Origin: Peteryoungia ipomoeae
Lineage (GTDB): Bacteria; Pseudomonadota; Alphaproteobacteria; Rhizobiales; Rhizobiaceae
DNA: 64,000 nt
Reading direction: 5' to 3'
Assembly (NCBI RefSeq): GCF_004912165.1
Contig: NZ_STGV01000005.1
Coordinates: forward strand, 1-64,000
A program made the position numbers and the translations under genes. The notes under the pieces are model-generated. The model was not told the DNA's origin. It saw only the letters and a program-made list of their open reading frames with translations, and searched no databases. Positions within the stretch are counted from its first letter, which is position 1. Each line of letters begins with the position of its first letter. Of this stretch, positions 1 to 9,016 are shown piece after piece.

Positions 1-124
1 GGGGGTGAGTATGGGGCCTGTGCGGGAGACGGGGATGATTGAAGGCGCGGGGTGTTGATTTTGTTGGAGATTTTTCGGAATTCATCCCCCTTTTTTCGGG
101 AATTGGGGCGCCGAGGCGGAACCT

Positions 125-295
125 CTTCTCCCCGGCGGGGAGAAGGTGGCGCGAATGCGCCGGATGAGGGGGGCGGCGCAGCCGCACGTCACCAGGCACA
201 AGATCAATATGAACCCTCAACCATCGTGCTATCCGGTTTTGCGCTTCGCGCCCCCTCATCTGCCCTTCGGGCATCTTCTCCCCGCTGGGGAGAAG
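125..295. repeat. RIME-type rhizobial intergenic mosaic repeat
   Basis: Two inverted arms flank a short spacer. The left arm holds the palindrome CTTCTCCCC-ggc-GGGGAGAAG (125-145) followed by GGATGAGGGGGGC. The right arm holds CCCCCTCATC (251-260) and then CTTCTCCCC-gct-GGGGAGAAG (275-295), so the whole is a large imperfect inverted repeat. This arrangement matches the rhizobial intergenic mosaic elements as I remember them. The rest of 1-510 shows no convincing gene; the ATG-initiated frames there only read through the repeat. Confidence 0.75.
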
Positions 296-510
296 CGGGA
301 GCGCGCCGCTTACGCATTGAATATGGTTCTTTTCCCTCGCCCGGTTATTCCTGCAGAACAAATAATAATTTGAGAATCAAAATTGCTATTCAAATTCAGC
401 CAAATCTTAAACGTCCTAAAGTTGCGCCTCCCAACTTAGAAGACCATGATGGTGTTAAAACGATTCGAATCTCACACAGTGATTGAGATCAGGAAAGACG
501 GCGAACTGAA

Positions 511-1581
511 ATGAATATGAATATACTGTCTGGGAAATGGATTGGAGATCTTCGAGGCACCATTTATGCCAACGCTTTTGCCGAAGTCCGATCGGAGAAT
601 GGAAAAGCTACGATCGAGCTTCGAGTGAATGCTCCTGGAAAGCCTTTGATACTCTGCGGCCCCATACAAATGGATGTCGACGGGAAGGTGTCGGGCACTC
701 TGAGGCCTACTCAAACACCTGAGCACTTAAACCGCGATATGGTGGCGACAATAACTTTCAGCAGTATCTCTGAGGACCGACTGGAAGCCGAGTGGGGGCT
801 AGACGATGGCAATGCTGGATTGCTAGCGCTTGTCAGATTCAATACGCAAGACGCGTCGCGCTCCAACCTCGCTCCTGCATCGCCCATACAGCAAATTCAC
901 AAGACACGACAGCTTCCCAAAATTACGCTTTATAGAGATCAAATCAAAGAGTTAGTTGAAATTCTCAAGTCGTCCATAGAGACTCCGTTTGAGGTGGTGA
1001 TTGCGGTAAACAGCGACCGCAAAGGACTAAAGCGGCTCGCGTCAAATTTCTGGGACATCCCAAATCTGCCAGCAGAAGCACAATCGCTAAGCCTTTCCAT
1101 TAGCGAACCCGGAGAGGGTGTGAATAGGCAGATCACAATAAACGTGAGTGAAGAAGACAGTTCATTTAATGTTGTCGGCCGCGATGAAATCTGGGTTTCA
1201 GGCACGACAATCGAAATCGAAGAAGCGTTACGGAGTAAATCTAGCAGAGTTAGGTGGCTTTACGAGAAACATGGCCTTAACATAAACAGCGTTGCGTTCT
1301 TGACAACGCTAGCATTACTTCCAGATTTATCAATTGGTCAAAGATTTATCTTAATAGGAATAACAATTATTTTGGCACTTGGACTGAAAAAGCTTCACGA
1401 CTCCACTACCGCCGTTCGGATATTTCTTAAAAAAGACTACAAAGAAGCTAGCTACATAGATGTGCCCAGACTAGCGACCACACTCGCGGGTGCGGCAATC
1501 CTTGCACTAATTGGCGGCACATACAGACTGCTAACAGATGGCAGCGCTCAGCGTGTCGTTGAGTGGCTAGTATCAAATTAA
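511..1581 (+). CDS. hypothetical protein with two C-terminal membrane segments
   Basis: I do not recognise a family for this 356-residue protein. The N-terminal ~110 residues look beta-rich and soluble. A middle part around 135-230 is mixed alpha/beta. Two hydrophobic segments near 265-295 and 325-345 suggest a C-terminal membrane anchor. An AGGAAAG stretch lies about 14 bases before the ATG at 511; an in-frame ATG at 517 is an alternative start. Codon use is clearly more AT-rich than in every neighbour (many AAA, ATA and TTA codons), which hints at horizontal acquisition. It stands alone between a RIME repeat and a convergent dehydrogenase gene, so context gives no function. Confidence 0.7.
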   Translation: MNMNILSGKWIGDLRGTIYANAFAEVRSENGKATIELRVNAPGKPLILCGPIQMDVDGKVSGTLRPTQTPEHLNRDMVATITFSSISEDRLEAEWGLDDGNAGLLALVRFNTQDASRSNLAPASPIQQIHKTRQLPKITLYRDQIKELVEILKSSIETPFEVVIAVNSDRKGLKRLASNFWDIPNLPAEAQSLSLSISEPGEGVNRQITINVSEEDSSFNVVGRDEIWVSGTTIEIEEALRSKSSRVRWLYEKHGLNINSVAFLTTLALLPDLSIGQRFILIGITIILALGLKKLHDSTTAVRIFLKKDYKEASYIDVPRLATTLAGAAILALIGGTYRLLTDGSAQRVVEWLVSN

Positions 1582-1582
1582 A

Positions 1583-1608
1583 ACCCGCCGGTCTCCCAAC
1601 CGACGGGT
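1583..1608. terminator. hairpin between convergent genes
   Basis: ACCCGCCGGT (1583-1592) can pair with ACCGACGGGT (1599-1608) with a single mismatch. The hairpin starts directly after the stop codon of the upstream gene and lies between two convergent genes. There is no clear T-tract, so this is a modest terminator candidate. Confidence 0.45.
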
Positions 1609-1638
1609 CCATAACCCCCTGAGCAAACCGCCCTGCCC

Positions 1639-4200
1639 TCAGCTGCGCGGCTTCAAATTCTCCGGGTCATACAGCGGCTTATACCCCACCGCCGCCACCT
1701 CGACCGGGAAGCTCTCGGCAAAGTATTCCACGTTCAGCTTCCGCCCCACCTCGCAATACTCCGCCGGCAGATAGGCGAGTGCGATATTCTTGCCAATGGT
1801 TGGGCCGAAGGCGACGGAGGTGGTGTAGGAGCGACGGCCGAGGCTGTCGACCAGGACTTCGCCGGTGGTGGGGTCGACGACCGGCATGGAGCCGACCGGG
1901 TAGCGGGCCACGCCTGACTTGTCGACATTGTCGGTCATGACAAGCGTGCAGAGCATGGCCGGCTGCTGGGCGCGGGCCTTGTATTCCAGATGCTTTTCCT
2001 TGCCGCGGAAATCGGCTTCCTTGACCTTCGGACGCGCCAGATCGGCTTCGATCAGGTTGTACTGGGTCAGAAGGTCGCCGTTCTGCAGACGCAGGCTCTT
2101 TTCCATGCGGCGCGAATTGGCATAGGTCTCGACGCCGAAGGCCATGACGCCGGTGGAGCGCAGTGCATCCCAGACGGCGAGGCCATCTTCATACTTCATA
2201 TGCAGCTCCCAGCCCTGCTCGCCAACATAGGAAATGCGGAAGGCAGCGACGGACTTGCCGGCAATCTCGATCGGCTTGATCGACGCGAACGGGAAGTTCT
2301 CGATGTCGAGGCCGGCGGGGTCGGCGACAACCTTCTTCAGGTTTTCTCGGGCGTTCGGGCCCCAGATGCCGATGGTGATGAACTTCTCCGACACATCGGT
2401 GATGGTGACGTCAAGGCCGCGATCCTCGGCCACGCGCTTCATGTAGTGGAAGTCGCGCGGGCCGGCATCGGCGCCGTTGACGAGGCGGCAGCGGTCACCT
2501 AAGCGGAAGACGGTGAAGTCGGCCCGCACCATGCCCTCGTCGTCGAGGAAGTGGGTGTAGATGCCCTTGCCGATATTGGCGTCGCCACCGATCTTGGCGG
2601 CGCAGAGCCATTCGAGAAGCTCGACATGATCGGGGCCTTCGATGTCAACCATGTGGAAATGGCTGAGGTTGACGATGCCGCAATCGTCGCTCATCGCCAG
2701 ATGTTCGGCATTCGAAACGCGCCAGAAGTGTCTGTTATCCCACTCGTTTTCGCGAACCGGAACGCGATCGCCATACTTTTCCAAGAGGTGCTCGTTGGCG
2801 GCGTAGCCATGCGCACGCTCCCAGCCGCCAAGCTCCATGAAGTAGCCGCCGAGCTCGACCTCGCGTTCATACATCGGCGAGCGCTTGGCGCCGCGACCGG
2901 AAGCATAGGGTTCGCGGGTGTGAACGGCCGGGAAGTAGATCTTCTGGGCGGCCTCGTAGCAGCGACCGGCGATGAAGTCTTCGGTCAGCTGGTGCGGATA
3001 GAAGCGGGCATAGTCGATCGAGTTATGGTCGATCTCGGTGCGGCCATCGGTCATCCAGTCGGCAATCAGCTTGCCATAGCCGGGGCCGTCCTTGACCCAG
3101 ATGGCGACGCAGTACCAGAGGCCGCGCACCTTCTGGCTTTCGCCACAGGACGGACCGCCGGCAGCGGAGACCTGGAGAAGACCATTGAAGGAATGGCCTT
3201 CGTTATAGCCGAGCTCGCCGAGGATCGGCGTCAGTTCCATCGCACGCTCGAGCGGCTCGAGGATCTGCTCCATGTCGAGATCGCGCTGCGAGGGCGAGAG
3301 GCGCGCCTCGTGCTTTTCAAGGAGTTCGCGCGGATGGCACATGCGCGGATTGTGCTGCTCGTAGTAACCCCATTCGATCTGGCCGCCCTCGGTGGTCTTC
3401 GGGTCACCGGTATCGCGCATATAGGCCGAATTGCCCTGGTCGCGCAGCAGCGGATAACCGATTTCCTTGCCGGTGCCTTCGAATTCGTTATACGGACCGA
3501 AGAAGGTGAGCGGATGGTCGACCGGCATGACGGGCAGGTCTTCGCCAACCATTTCGGCAATCAGGCGGCCCCAGAGGCCGGCGCAGACGATGACGTGATC
3601 GGCCATAACAGTGCCGCGATGGGTGACGACACCCTTGATGCGACCGCCCTCGACGATCAGCGATTGCGCCGGCGTATTGCCGAACATCTGAAGCTTGCCG
3701 GATTTTTCCGCCGCATCGACGAGCTTGCCGGCAACCGTCTGGGAGCGCGGGACGACGAGACCGGCATCGGGATCGAACATGCCGCCCATGACCTGATCTT
3801 CCTCGATCAGCGGGAACATCGCTTTGATCTCGGAGGGGGAGACATAATGGGCGCGGGTACCGAAGGCGCGAGCCGACGAAAGCTTGCGCTTGATTTCTTC
3901 CATCCAGGTGTCGTCGCCGGTACGGGCAACTTCCAGACCGCCGATGCGGGCGTAGTGGCCCATCTTTTCGTAGAAATCGATGGAGTACTGCGTGGTCCAG
4001 ACCGACAGATAGTCGTGGCTCGTGGTGTAGCAGAAATCCGACGCATGGGCGGTGGAGCCGATATCGGTCGGGATGCCCGACTTGTCGATACCGACGATGT
4101 CATCCCAGCCGCGCTCGATCAGGTGATGGGCGATGGAGGCGCCGACAATGCCTCCAAGCCCGATGATGACGACCTTTGCCTTGGACGGAAACTCTGCCAT
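1639..4200 (-). CDS. FAD-dependent dehydrogenase with GcvT domain (sarcosine/dimethylglycine dehydrogenase-like)
   Basis: This 853-residue flavoprotein begins with a DAO-type Rossmann FAD fold (GLGGIVG at 14-20). The STAH motif puts His52 where dimethylglycine dehydrogenases attach FAD covalently. The second half, from about residue 430, has the FAO/GcvT aminomethyltransferase fold that binds tetrahydrofolate in these enzymes. Family members oxidatively demethylate N-methylglycines and pass the one-carbon unit to folate. The exact substrate (sarcosine, dimethylglycine or another methylated amine) cannot be read from sequence. Length is normal for the family. A formate-THF ligase and a choline transporter elsewhere in the window would fit a choline/betaine/one-carbon theme, but they are not in an operon with it. 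Confidence 0.88.
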   Translation of the reverse strand: MAEFPSKAKVVIIGLGGIVGASIAHHLIERGWDDIVGIDKSGIPTDIGSTAHASDFCYTTSHDYLSVWTTQYSIDFYEKMGHYARIGGLEVARTGDDTWMEEIKRKLSSARAFGTRAHYVSPSEIKAMFPLIEEDQVMGGMFDPDAGLVVPRSQTVAGKLVDAAEKSGKLQMFGNTPAQSLIVEGGRIKGVVTHRGTVMADHVIVCAGLWGRLIAEMVGEDLPVMPVDHPLTFFGPYNEFEGTGKEIGYPLLRDQGNSAYMRDTGDPKTTEGGQIEWGYYEQHNPRMCHPRELLEKHEARLSPSQRDLDMEQILEPLERAMELTPILGELGYNEGHSFNGLLQVSAAGGPSCGESQKVRGLWYCVAIWVKDGPGYGKLIADWMTDGRTEIDHNSIDYARFYPHQLTEDFIAGRCYEAAQKIYFPAVHTREPYASGRGAKRSPMYEREVELGGYFMELGGWERAHGYAANEHLLEKYGDRVPVRENEWDNRHFWRVSNAEHLAMSDDCGIVNLSHFHMVDIEGPDHVELLEWLCAAKIGGDANIGKGIYTHFLDDEGMVRADFTVFRLGDRCRLVNGADAGPRDFHYMKRVAEDRGLDVTITDVSEKFITIGIWGPNARENLKKVVADPAGLDIENFPFASIKPIEIAGKSVAAFRISYVGEQGWELHMKYEDGLAVWDALRSTGVMAFGVETYANSRRMEKSLRLQNGDLLTQYNLIEADLARPKVKEADFRGKEKHLEYKARAQQPAMLCTLVMTDNVDKSGVARYPVGSMPVVDPTTGEVLVDSLGRRSYTTSVAFGPTIGKNIALAYLPAEYCEVGRKLNVEYFAESFPVEVAAVGYKPLYDPENLKPRS

Positions 4201-4447
4201 AGCCGAAAACCCTGATGTCTGGGAGTGAATGATGTGACGCCGATCTTAAGAGGCGTAACGAGACAATTGCAGCCTGTCTGCGACATTCTGCAAGGGACGC
4301 ACGACCAGTTATCCACGCTGCAATCTGTCAGATCGCGGCGGCAGGAGCATTTGTGATGTCGCCGGCGGAATAGAAAACAGGCGCCGGGGCAAACCAACGC
4401 CTGATTTTACACCATCGGGTGAAAGCGAAAGGGCGCCGATACGCCGC

Positions 4448-4879
4448 TTAAAGGCTGATGACGCCGTTCTCCTCGCCGTCCCAGTATTCGGCCTTGTCGG
4501 CATGCACCTTGATGAGCACGATGCCGGGGGTATCGATGCCATCCTTGAACCAGCGATCAAGATCCTTGGTCCAGTGCGCCTCGAAGACGGCTTTGTCGGC
4601 AATCAGGCTCGCGCGACCGGAGACGGCGACGAAGATGCCGGGCTTGCCGAGCAGGCTGGGCGGCGCGGTGAAGGTGAGCGAGACGGTCGGATCGGCTGTC
4701 AGCTCGCGGACCTTGCGGGTCTCCATATAGGAGAAGAAGTAGCTGTCGCCATCATAGTCGACATCACCGTTGTTGCTCATCGGTCGGCTGGAAATGGTGC
4801 CGTCGCCCGAATGGGTGATCATCATGCAGAAATCGATCTTCTGCATCTTCTTGGAAAGCTCTGGCAGGGTCAGCGTCAT
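4448..4879 (-). CDS. pyridoxamine 5'-phosphate oxidase family protein (general stress protein 26-like)
   Basis: The 143-residue product has the split-barrel FMN-binding fold of small PNPOx-like proteins: a 'FCMMITHSGDGTISSRPMS' strand-loop near the start, then 'YFFSYMETRKVRELTADPTVSLTF' style strands and a C-terminal helix with paired aromatic residues. Related proteins are annotated as general stress protein 26. They bind flavin or pyridoxal phosphate but rarely have a proven reaction. I chose the ATG at 4879 because GAGGAG sits seven bases upstream. The in-frame ATG codons further upstream lack this and add about 27 residues that do not resemble the family. It is monocistronic. Confidence 0.82.
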   Translation of the reverse strand: MTLTLPELSKKMQKIDFCMMITHSGDGTISSRPMSNNGDVDYDGDSYFFSYMETRKVRELTADPTVSLTFTAPPSLLGKPGIFVAVSGRASLIADKAVFEAHWTKDLDRWFKDGIDTPGIVLIKVHADKAEYWDGEENGVISL

Positions 4880-5126
4880 CGTCGATCTCCTCGGGTTCTG
4901 TGCGCCGGGATAAGACGGGCGGCAGAAGAAGGTTCCGAGGCCCTCCCCGCGGGCCATCAAGAGCCCTTGCCGAGCGCCGGATTGCCTGAGCGCTCAGCCG
5001 CGGACACACCAATCTCTGCCACACTTGGATCATTCTTCGCATTTAAGCGTTTGTTCCCGGAACTGTCCGAAGAAGCCGAAAGTGGCCACCTTCCGACGGG
5101 CAGTCTGATGCAAGGAGATTATCACC

Positions 5127-5657
5127 ATGAAGAAACTGATCGCGGCGAGCATCGCCACTCTTTCTGTTGCCGCCCATGCCGGCATCGCCACCGCCGCCGA
5201 CATGACCTATGCCGACCCGGCTCCCGTCTATGAGGAAACCGGCGCCTCGGGCGGCGTTCGCATCGGCTACCTCGATTGTGCTGTTGGCCCCGGCTTCGGT
5301 TATGTTCTCGGTTCGGCCAAGACCGCAGACTGCGCCTTTACCTCCGTGATGGGCGGCGAGCCGCTCGACATGTATTCCGGCGCCATCAAGAAATTCGGCG
5401 TCGACCTCGGCTACACCGCCAAGGGCCGCATTGTCTGGGCCGTGTTTGCCCCGACGGCCGGCTACCACAAGGGCTCGCTCGGCGGCCTTTATGGCGGTGC
5501 AAGTGCGGAAGCAACCGTCGGCGCGGGCGTCGGTGCAAACGTGCTGTTCGGCGGCACGGAAGGTTCGATCCACCTGCAGCCGGTCAGCGTTTCCGGCCAG
5601 CTGGGCCTGAACGTGGCTGCCACCGGCACGTCCATGACGCTGACGCCGGCAAGCTAA
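5127..5657 (+). CDS. DUF992 family periplasmic protein
   Basis: This 176-residue protein has a clear Sec signal peptide (MKK, hydrophobic core, AxA-type site around residue 23). The glycine-rich mature part starts with 'GGVRIGYLDCAVGPGFGYVLGSAKTADC'-like text typical of DUF992 proteins of Rhizobiales. The two cysteines (IGYLDC and KTADC) could form a disulfide. Members are exported proteins of unknown role. AAGGAG precedes the ATG at a normal distance, and a strong intrinsic terminator follows, so it is a single-gene unit. Confidence 0.85.
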   Translation: MKKLIAASIATLSVAAHAGIATAADMTYADPAPVYEETGASGGVRIGYLDCAVGPGFGYVLGSAKTADCAFTSVMGGEPLDMYSGAIKKFGVDLGYTAKGRIVWAVFAPTAGYHKGSLGGLYGGASAEATVGAGVGANVLFGGTEGSIHLQPVSVSGQLGLNVAATGTSMTLTPAS

Positions 5658-5681
5658 GATCCGGATCAGACAGATCGACGG

Positions 5682-5716
5682 AAAAAGGGCGCTCTGTTCG
5701 GGAGCGCCCTTTTTTC
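5682..5716 (+). terminator. intrinsic terminator after DUF992 gene
   Basis: GGGCGCTC (5687-5694) pairs with GAGCGCCC (5702-5709) across a short loop and is followed by six T residues. The A-run on the left side makes it usable from both strands. The ~150 bases between it and the end of selO show no gene. Confidence 0.9.
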
Positions 5717-5867
5717 GGTCTTGCCTGGATGATGTGGCCTCGCCGCACGGCAAACAGGCTGCGCCTGATGAGCGTCGGAGAGAAGGCGCCCGCCTCCTCA
5801 GCCCGCACGACATGGGGTCAAGGCCGAAACTGCGGATCCTGATCTGGAAATCGTTGCGCCGGAGACA

Positions 5868-7328
5868 TCACGTGCCGCAAAAGGTGCGCGTGACGCGCTC
5901 CTCAGGCCTCGGAGGCAATCGCAGATCAGCCGAGGCCAAGCTTTCCGTAAAGGGGGCGGCGACGGCATCCACCAGCCGGTGGAAGATAGAGAAGTCACCG
6001 TAAACGGCCGCGGCAATCGCCTCTTCAATGCGGTGATTGCGAGGGATCAGCGCCGGATTGACCGCTTCCATAGCCGCTTGCAGCGCCGCCGGCGAGCGAC
6101 CATCATCAAGCCGTGCACGCCAGCGCATGAGCCAATCGCCAAGATCGACCGATGGATTGAACTGCTCGACAAGAACCTCGTCGGCAGCACCGCCCGCCAG
6201 TTTCGAGAGTGCCCGAAAGGTCAGGGTAAAATCAGCCTCGCCCCGATGCATCACGTCGAGGAAATCGCTGACGAGCAGACGATCATCCGCCCCCTCGCCG
6301 ACAAGACCGAGCTTTGCCCGGAAGCGCTGCAGCCAGGCTGCCTGGAAGAGATCACCGAAGGCTTGCAAGACGCCGTTTGCAGCCGCAACCGCCTTCTCCT
6401 CATCCGGATCAAGAAGCGGAAGCAGGCACTCGGCAAGACGGGCAATGTTCCACTGGGCAATGCCCGGTTGATTGGCATAGGCATAACGGCCGCGCTGATC
6501 GATGGACGAGAATACCTTGCGGGGATCGTATTCATCAAGGAAGGCGCAAGGGCCGAAATCGATCGTTTCCCCCGACACGGCCATGTTGTCGGTGTTCATC
6601 ACGCCGTGGATGAAGCCGATGGACAACCATTGCGCAACAAGTCGCGCTTGCGCCGCAGCGACCTCGTGAAGCAATGCAAGATAGGGATTTTCCTCCGCCA
6701 AAACAGAGGGATAGTGACGTTTGATGACATGATCGGCCAACTGCCGAACGGCGGCGTCATCGCCCTGGGCGGCAAAATACTGGAAGGTGCCAACGCGGAT
6801 ATGGCTCAACGCAACGCGGGTGAGCACTGCGCCCGGCAGGGGCACCTCGCGCCGTACGATCTCGCCCGTCGCGACAGCCGCCAAGGCTCGCGTGCTCGGC
6901 ACGCCGAGGGCGGCAAAGGCTTCCGACAGGATGTATTCCCGCAAGACGGGGCCGAGCGCGGCCAGTCCATCGCCATTGCGGGAAAAAGCGGTTGGCCCGG
7001 AACCCTTCAGCTGAATATCCCGGCGCTGACCGCTGCGATCCACGACCTCTCCGAGCAGAAGGGCGCGCCCATCGCCGAGTTGCGGATTGAAATGGCCAAA
7101 CTGGTGGCCGGCATAAGCCTGGGCGATCGGCTCTGCGCCGACAGGAAGAACCTGCCCTGCGAGAACGGCGGCCAGTCGCTCTTCATCGACGCCTTCGACA
7201 TGAAGACCCAAAGCCTGCGCCAGATCCGCGTTGAACCGAATGAGCTTCGGCGCGCGGGCGGGCGCCGGTTTTGCCGGACGATAAAAGATCTCGGGCAAAC
7301 GGGCATAGCTGTTGTCGAAGGCAAACAA
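5868..7328 (-). CDS. selO: protein adenylyltransferase SelO (YdiU/UPF0061 family)
   Basis: The 486-residue product is a SelO pseudokinase, a family that transfers AMP from ATP to protein Ser/Thr/Tyr residues and is linked to redox stress. Visible signatures are the start FAFDNSYARLP, QLKGSGPTAFSR (ATP-site Lys at ~108), HGVMNTDN (241-248) and the metal-binding DFGP (257-260). I chose a TTG start at 7328. GAGGAG lies seven bases upstream, and the family normally begins just before FDNSYARLP. Starting at the upstream ATG codons adds ~30-45 residues unlike the family and without a ribosome site. Bacterial SelO usually has a C-terminal Cys; here the tail TRTFCGT supplies one. Confidence 0.9.
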   Translation of the reverse strand: MFAFDNSYARLPEIFYRPAKPAPARAPKLIRFNADLAQALGLHVEGVDEERLAAVLAGQVLPVGAEPIAQAYAGHQFGHFNPQLGDGRALLLGEVVDRSGQRRDIQLKGSGPTAFSRNGDGLAALGPVLREYILSEAFAALGVPSTRALAAVATGEIVRREVPLPGAVLTRVALSHIRVGTFQYFAAQGDDAAVRQLADHVIKRHYPSVLAEENPYLALLHEVAAAQARLVAQWLSIGFIHGVMNTDNMAVSGETIDFGPCAFLDEYDPRKVFSSIDQRGRYAYANQPGIAQWNIARLAECLLPLLDPDEEKAVAAANGVLQAFGDLFQAAWLQRFRAKLGLVGEGADDRLLVSDFLDVMHRGEADFTLTFRALSKLAGGAADEVLVEQFNPSVDLGDWLMRWRARLDDGRSPAALQAAMEAVNPALIPRNHRIEEAIAAAVYGDFSIFHRLVDAVAAPFTESLASADLRLPPRPEERVTRTFCGT

Positions 7329-7531
7329 GAAGAACTCCTCGCCCGAAGGTCTCGGGCCGCCTGGCTTTCTTCCGCATATAGGCTCCACGCCCCTGACTGC
7401 AAGACAACCGCGCATCACCATGCAAGAAGGACGGACTGAAACCCGCGCTTCAGAGGCGATCACAGACGATGAAAACGCATCGTCGGCTGAGGCTTGTCAC
7501 CGATGGCCGCGCAAGCCTGAGCTCAAGCGCA

Positions 7532-8416
7532 TCAGCCAGCGGTCGCGACCTCGGTGCCGGTCTGGCCTGCGCGATCATCCTGGGATGCCGCCGGCAAAAG
7601 CGCATCGCAGGCGCCCTTGTGACCGGTCAGCTCCTTGACCAGATCATAGGTGGCATCCGCCAGGGTCCAGCGCACGGCGGCCTGCAGCCCTTCCTGCGAT
7701 TTGCTGCCGATCTTGATGTCGAACAACTCATCGGAGAAGAAGCGGAAGACGGAAGCGAAGACTTCGCGGCCAACCGCCTGTTTGGAATAGGATTTCGCCC
7801 TGATGATGCGGGTGGACTTGGTGTCGGTGACACGGATGTCCATCGCGGCGGTCACGGCGAAGCGCCGCGCGCCCCCACCTGCCCCACCGACAGTCGCCTC
7901 AAGCCCGCCGGAATAGGTGTTGAAATCGAGCTGCGTGATCACCCCGTCAATGACATAATCGGAGCCGCGCAGCGCGCCCTTGACCAGCGGCCGGAACGGC
8001 AGGCTTTCATCGCCGACCACGACATTGCCACCATCGCCGAGGATCTGCTCGCGCGCTCTGGCGATTTCCCACTCCGAAACGGCCGTATTGGAGCGGTTGA
8101 CCTGCTTGACGCCCGCCTTTTGCAGAAGCGATACCATCATGCCGGCGCTATCACGCGGCAGATAATTGCCAGTCTCATCCGCCGAATAGCGCCCCGTCTG
8201 ATCGGTGATCACGTGGACGGCAAAGATGCGCGGATAGCGCTGCACCTCCGGCGTCTTCGCCAGGCATTCGAGAGCGGCATCAACCGGCGTACGGGTGGCA
8301 ATCGGCACCGGCCCGAGAAACGGTTCCTTCGGCGCTTTCTCAGCGGTCTGCGACTGGCAGGCCGCGAGAAGAAGGACAGGTGCGACGACGAGACTGCGGA
8401 ATTTCCCCCAAATCAT
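7532..8416 (-). CDS. hfaB: CsgG-family outer-membrane lipoprotein, HfaB-like holdfast/curli secretion component
   Basis: This 294-residue protein has a lipoprotein signal with lipobox LLAAC (Cys20), then a CsgG-type domain (about residues 40-270). CsgG proteins form the nonameric outer-membrane pore that secretes curli subunits; the Caulobacter version, HfaB, helps anchor the adhesive holdfast. The gene starts ten bases after the HfaA-like gene ends. Its ribosome site (GAGGCGG) overlaps that stop codon, so the two are co-transcribed. HfaD-like and curlin-like repeat proteins lie just upstream on the same strand and are the likely substrates. The HfaB label rests on this context; the CsgG fold itself is clearer. 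Confidence 0.85.
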   Translation of the reverse strand: MIWGKFRSLVVAPVLLLAACQSQTAEKAPKEPFLGPVPIATRTPVDAALECLAKTPEVQRYPRIFAVHVITDQTGRYSADETGNYLPRDSAGMMVSLLQKAGVKQVNRSNTAVSEWEIARAREQILGDGGNVVVGDESLPFRPLVKGALRGSDYVIDGVITQLDFNTYSGGLEATVGGAGGGARRFAVTAAMDIRVTDTKSTRIIRAKSYSKQAVGREVFASVFRFFSDELFDIKIGSKSQEGLQAAVRWTLADATYDLVKELTGHKGACDALLPAASQDDRAGQTGTEVATAG

Positions 8417-8426
8417 GCAGACCGCC

Positions 8427-8768
8427 TCAGTTGTTCAGAATGGAATTGTTGCTGTCAGTCTGGGTGATGGTCTGGTTCCCATCATTATCCTGCGTCACCG
8501 TGACAGTATTGCCGGACCCATTGATGTTGATGGTCGTGGCATTGCCGGTCTGCTGGGTGCCCAGTCCCGAGCCTGAGCCGACACCGGTATTGGCGCGGAA
8601 CTCCCCCTTCAACTCAAGGCGGGTGCGCTCCAGGTTGAGCAGCACCTGACGTTCATTGGCGGAGCGGAACTGATAGGGGCGATCATCGCCCAGACCGTTT
8701 CCCGACGCGATCGACGGCGCCGCCACAACCAGTGCGACAAGCCATGCGATGTCCCGATGAGCAATCAT
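8427..8768 (-). CDS. hfaA: HfaA-like holdfast anchoring protein, curlin-type repeat tail
   Basis: A 113-residue exported protein. It has a signal peptide (about 1-22), a 'RPYQFRSANERQV' block typical of HfaA, and a Gly/Asn/Thr/Gln-rich tail. That tail (QQTGNATT, NGSGNTVTV, DGNQTITQ) recalls the strand-loop-strand repeats of curlins. In Caulobacter HfaA is a surface amyloid-like protein that holds the holdfast to the cell. Here it precedes the CsgG-like gene by ten bases. The upstream 248 bases (8769-9016) are AT-rich and face the divergent small secreted gene, so both promoters should lie there. Confidence 0.8.
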   Translation of the reverse strand: MIAHRDIAWLVALVVAAPSIASGNGLGDDRPYQFRSANERQVLLNLERTRLELKGEFRANTGVGSGSGLGTQQTGNATTININGSGNTVTVTQDNDGNQTITQTDSNNSILNN

Positions 8769-9016
8769 AAAACCCCCAAAATTTTAAGGCTTTCAGCAAC
8801 GCCTGTAAAAGTCATCCCTCGACGGGATAGCACTAAAGATACTGGCACACAGCGAAAATCTACCAATAGAACGGTGTAAACACAAAGAGACCGGCCACTC
8901 GTTGCCAAAAGACAACACGTATTTTCTATAACAAACCTACGAATCAGACCTATGGACAATAGAATACAAATGACGCAACAATCCCGAAACGACAAGTGGA
9001 TGTATAGGCGGCTCAT

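Noticed and set aside
1-510. Small open frames inside the RIME region
   Set aside because: They read across a palindromic intergenic repeat, lack ribosome sites and change frame between the arms.
2551-4215. Long plus-strand open frame opposite the dehydrogenase gene
   Set aside because: It is an antisense reading of a well-conserved high-GC gene with third-position GC bias; its protein has no recognisable domain.
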